Shown here in pieces: positions 61,917 through 64,000 of a DNA stretch of 64,000 nt (position 1 is its first letter; every line of letters starts with the position of its first letter). The position numbers and the translations under genes are program-made. Below the pieces are notes generated by a model. It was not told the DNA's origin, searched no databases, and saw nothing but the letters and a program-made list of their open reading frames with translations. The stretch comes from Paenibacillus elgii NBRC 100335 (lineage in GTDB: Bacteria; Bacillota; Bacilli; Paenibacillales; NBRC-103111): assembly GCF_004000865.1 (NCBI RefSeq), contig NZ_BIMB01000007.1, forward strand, positions 62,001 to 126,000, read 5' to 3'.

Positions 61917-61948
61917 TTCAGCCTACGGGAAAACGGGCTCATGTAGCC
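61917..61948. repeat. radC 3' end, copy 2 of the direct repeat (copy 1: 60153-60184)
   Basis: Encodes the same S-L-R-E-N-G-L-M-stop ending as the intact gene but with different synonymous codons and no gene body in front. Immediately to its right the DNA becomes GC-rich. It looks like the leftover end of a resident radC allele. Confidence 0.85.
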
Positions 61949-61957
61949 CGCGCCCCC

Positions 61958-61996
61958 GTAAAAAGAAAACCCGCACCGGGAACGCACCCCCGATGC
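61958..61996 (-). terminator. Terminator of the NRPS gene
   Basis: Reverse strand GCATCGGG-n8-CCCGGTGC hairpin (one G-T pair) followed by GGGTTTTCTTTTT, 20 bases after the NRPS stop. Confidence 0.78.
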
Positions 61997-62015
61997 GAGC
62001 CTCCAAGCCCACACG

Positions 62016-64000
62016 CTACCGCACAACCGTCGACCCCAAAATACCTTTAATAATCTCCACATTCGCTTCCATGTGCTCGGGGTCCAGCATCCGTTCGTGT
62101 CCCCCGACGCCCTGATAATACGCCACCCGGCCCGAAGTGGCCCCTTGCCAGTTCCGATACTGTTGATCGGCCTCATCCTTCGGCAGATGACGAAGCTCGT
62201 CCTCCGGCTGCGTGGAATGAACGACATGCAGGTCCGCATGGACCGTGCCGATATTATCCAGCAAATAAATATAGAACGAATATTGCTTCAAGCGTTCCAG
62301 ATCTTGTTCGTTGATGCGAAAATTTTTATAGAACTCGCGAATCACGGGGGTGGCGATATACCTCTCCCACATCGCTTGCAGGTCTTCGTCGGTCACGGGC
62401 TCCGGCTCGGTCTTCCGGAAAGCATCCAGCATAATCACATTAGACACGCGGTACCCGGCCGCCTCCATCGCTTTGGTCACCTCGAACGCCAGATTCCCCC
62501 CGGCGGAGTAGCCCAGGAACGTATAATCGCCTTCCCTCTGCGCAGCAGAGATTAGCTTGACATAGCGCTCCATCCGGTCGGGATGATCGATATAATCCAG
62601 CGCATAGATCGTGCAGTCGTCCATCTGCTTGGCGAACTCATAGTACGCGATCCCGAGACCGCCCATCGGCGGGAAGCAGAAAAGCGTTTTGCGACGCTCC
62701 TTTTTGTTTAAGCGTACGATAGACTGGGGATCCGCCTTGCTGTTATCCATCAAGAAGGCTGCCATGCCCCGGATCGTGGACGACTCCAAAATGACGTGCA
62801 GCGGAAGCTCGCCCCGATAGTCGTGCTGGACCCGCGACACGAGCAGCATCGCATGGAGCGAGCTGCCGCCCGCTTCGAAGAAATCGTCCGTGACGCCGAT
62901 CTCCGGCCTCTCCAAAATCTCCCTGCACACGGCCGCCAGCCGATGCTCCCACGGATTGCTCGGAACGGCCTGTGCCTGTGCCGCCGCCTCCACCGTTTCA
63001 CGAGCCGTCACTTCGGGCTGCGGCAGCGCCCGGCGGTCGATTTTGCCGTTGGACGACAGCGGCATCTCGCTGAGCTCCGTATAATGAGACGGCACCATGA
63101 AAGCCGGCAGCCGTGTCGCGGCAAATGCCTTAAGCTCTTCCGCAGTGACCGGGGCGGCCGAAACGTAATTGGCGCACAGCACGGTATCGCCGCTCGCCCC
63201 TTCCCAGGCCGTCACCGCCGCTTCACTCAGCCGCTCATGGCTGCGAAGCACGCTTTCGATCTCTCCGAGCTCGATACGGTACCCCCGGATTTTGACCTGC
63301 TCGTCTTTTCTTCCCATATATTCCAGCCGCCCGTCCGGCAGCCAGCGGGCCAAGTCTCCGGAACGGTACATGCGCTCCCCGGGATAGAACGGATCATCCG
63401 TAAACGATTCGGCCGTCCGTTCCGGGAGATTCAGATAGCCTCTCGCCAGCCCCCTGCCCGCGATCCACAGCTCGCCCTTCACGCCAACCGGCACCAAGCC
63501 GCGGTCGTCGTTCAATATGTAGACGCGGGTGTTCGGCAGCGGCTTCCCGATAGATAAGGGCCGATCCGGCACGACGTTCCGCTCCAGCGTCGTCACAATG
63601 CTGTTCTCCGTCGGACCGTATTCGTCCACCAGCTCGATATGCGGGAACTGTTCCCTGCTCCGCTTCACCAGCTTGGCAGGCAGCCGCTCCCCGCCCAACG
63701 TCACCACGCGCAAGGAACGGGCGTCCTCCTCGCTTAGACATTCGACCAGCGCCGTATACACGCTGGGCACGCAGTCGAGATGCGTCACCTGCCGGTCGCG
63801 AATATGGTCACGGAGCGCCAGCGGATTCCGCGCTTCCTCATCCGTGGCCAGCACTACCGTCGAGCCCGACAGCAGCGGAGTAAACAGGCAGGACAGGAAG
63901 GCGTCGAACGCATACGAGTATAACTGCAGCACCCGGGCCGTCCCGTCGAACGGGTATTCCGCCCGGCGGGCCAGAACCGTATTAACCGCTCCCTGGTGCT
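62016..64000 (-). CDS. Nonribosomal peptide synthetase, final module (A-PCP-TE), 5' part beyond window
   Basis: The frame is open to the window edge (about 661 residues). Adenylation motifs in order: A4-like Y-A-F-D-A, A5 D-E-Y-G-P-T-E-N, A6 G-E-L-W-I-A-G-R-G-L-A-R-G-Y, A7 Y-R-S-G-D-L-A, A8 V-K-I-R-G-Y-R-I-E-L-G-E-I-E, A10 S-S-N-G-K-I-D. The carrier protein has D-D-F-F-E-A-G-G-S-S-L with the phosphopantetheine serine, and a type I thioesterase follows (F-P-P-M-G-G, G-Y-S-A-G-G, late G-H). It activates one amino acid, adds it to a peptide and releases the product. The upstream condensation domain lies outside. The substrate was not assigned. Gene is GC-rich, unlike the adjoining island. Confidence 0.95.
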   Translation of the reverse strand, partial: HQGAVNTVLARRAEYPFDGTARVLQLYSYAFDAFLSCLFTPLLSGSTVVLATDEEARNPLALRDHIRDRQVTHLDCVPSVYTALVECLSEEDARSLRVVTLGGERLPAKLVKRSREQFPHIELVDEYGPTENSIVTTLERNVVPDRPLSIGKPLPNTRVYILNDDRGLVPVGVKGELWIAGRGLARGYLNLPERTAESFTDDPFYPGERMYRSGDLARWLPDGRLEYMGRKDEQVKIRGYRIELGEIESVLRSHERLSEAAVTAWEGASGDTVLCANYVSAAPVTAEELKAFAATRLPAFMVPSHYTELSEMPLSSNGKIDRRALPQPEVTARETVEAAAQAQAVPSNPWEHRLAAVCREILERPEIGVTDDFFEAGGSSLHAMLLVSRVQHDYRGELPLHVILESSTIRGMAAFLMDNSKADPQSIVRLNKKERRKTLFCFPPMGGLGIAYYEFAKQMDDCTIYALDYIDHPDRMERYVKLISAAQREGDYTFLGYSAGGNLAFEVTKAMEAAGYRVSNVIMLDAFRKTEPEPVTDEDLQAMWERYIATPVIREFYKNFRINEQDLERLKQYSFYIYLLDNIGTVHADLHVVHSTQPEDELRHLPKDEADQQYRNWQGATSGRVAYYQGVGGHERMLDPEHMEANVEIIKGILGSTVVR

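Noticed and set aside
62016..64000. Reading an adenylation-domain specificity code to name the amino acid
   Set aside because: Residues could be picked by eye between the core motifs, but alignment was uncertain and the result matched no code I could trust.

Overview
The window looks like a chromosome segment of a Paenibacillus-type member of the Bacillales. This is inferred from strong GGAGG-type ribosome sites, TTGACA/TATAAT promoters, a CysJ that matches the Bacillus subtilis form residue by residue at its N-terminus, a BlaI/BlaR1-type pair, an SLH-anchored surface protein, a 7TM-type hybrid kinase, an SgrR-type regulator next to an MFS pump, and the end of a nonribosomal peptide synthetase. 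No rRNA, tRNA, CRISPR array or intact transposase was seen. Most of the window has balanced to high GC. From about 45.5 kb to 61.9 kb it is clearly AT-rich, with hypothetical and decayed genes, and GC-rich sequence resumes abruptly at about 61.95 kb.

Layout. 0-1.5 kb: acyl-CoA dehydrogenase and the start of a thiolase. 1.6-4.4 kb: BlaI-type repressor and M56 metalloprotease sensor with a complete promoter and twin operators. 4.5-5.5 kb: a hygromycin-kinase-like phosphotransferase behind a leader hairpin. 5.8-9.4 kb: divergent regulator/enzyme pairs (XRE-MmyB/SDR; AraC/PhyH dioxygenase). 9.4-9.7 kb: a ~208 bp palindromic element. 9.7-12.4 kb: an ECF42-type sigma factor, its DGPF/YCII partner, and a VOC + DUF1801 operon; both transcription units carry the same promoter motif. 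12.6-14.3 kb: secreted GH19 chitinase. 14.4-17.7 kb: a membrane kinase fused to its own LuxR-type response regulator, divergent from a secreted serine beta-lactamase-fold hydrolase. 17.7-21.8 kb: a giant NHL-repeat/FnIII/SLH protein. 21.9-32.2 kb: TetR/hydrolase pair, a hybrid kinase, MerR-GyrI regulator, a papain-fold-like protein, SgrR/MFS pair. 32.2-39 kb: LLM monooxygenase, cysJI sulfite reductase, GntR regulator and EmrE-family permease. 39-40.5 kb: MerR plus two SRPBCC proteins. 40.7-45.5 kb: a second fused kinase-regulator divergent from a second serine hydrolase, here with a CPBP membrane protease. 45.5-53.4 kb: secreted and unknown proteins, a two-component system with an ABC exporter and a 33-residue membrane peptide, an ankyrin protein, and an HxlR/quinone-reductase pair. 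53.4-61.9 kb: accessory region with regulator remnants, a large Mrr-like nuclease/STAND-type ATPase, a membrane coiled-coil protein, RadC and two AT-rich cargo genes, ending in a second copy of the radC 3' end. 62.0-64 kb: last module of an NRPS.

Main points of interest: (1) two paralogous fused kinase-LuxR proteins, each divergent from a class C beta-lactamase-fold serine hydrolase; (2) a candidate antiviral locus (Mrr-like/STAND ATPase, membrane coiled-coil protein, RadC); (3) a 32-bp repeat of the radC 3' end whose three differences are all synonymous, marking the right edge of the foreign DNA; (4) an ECF42 regulon whose promoters can be read directly. Functions rest on motifs read by eye; no database search was possible.
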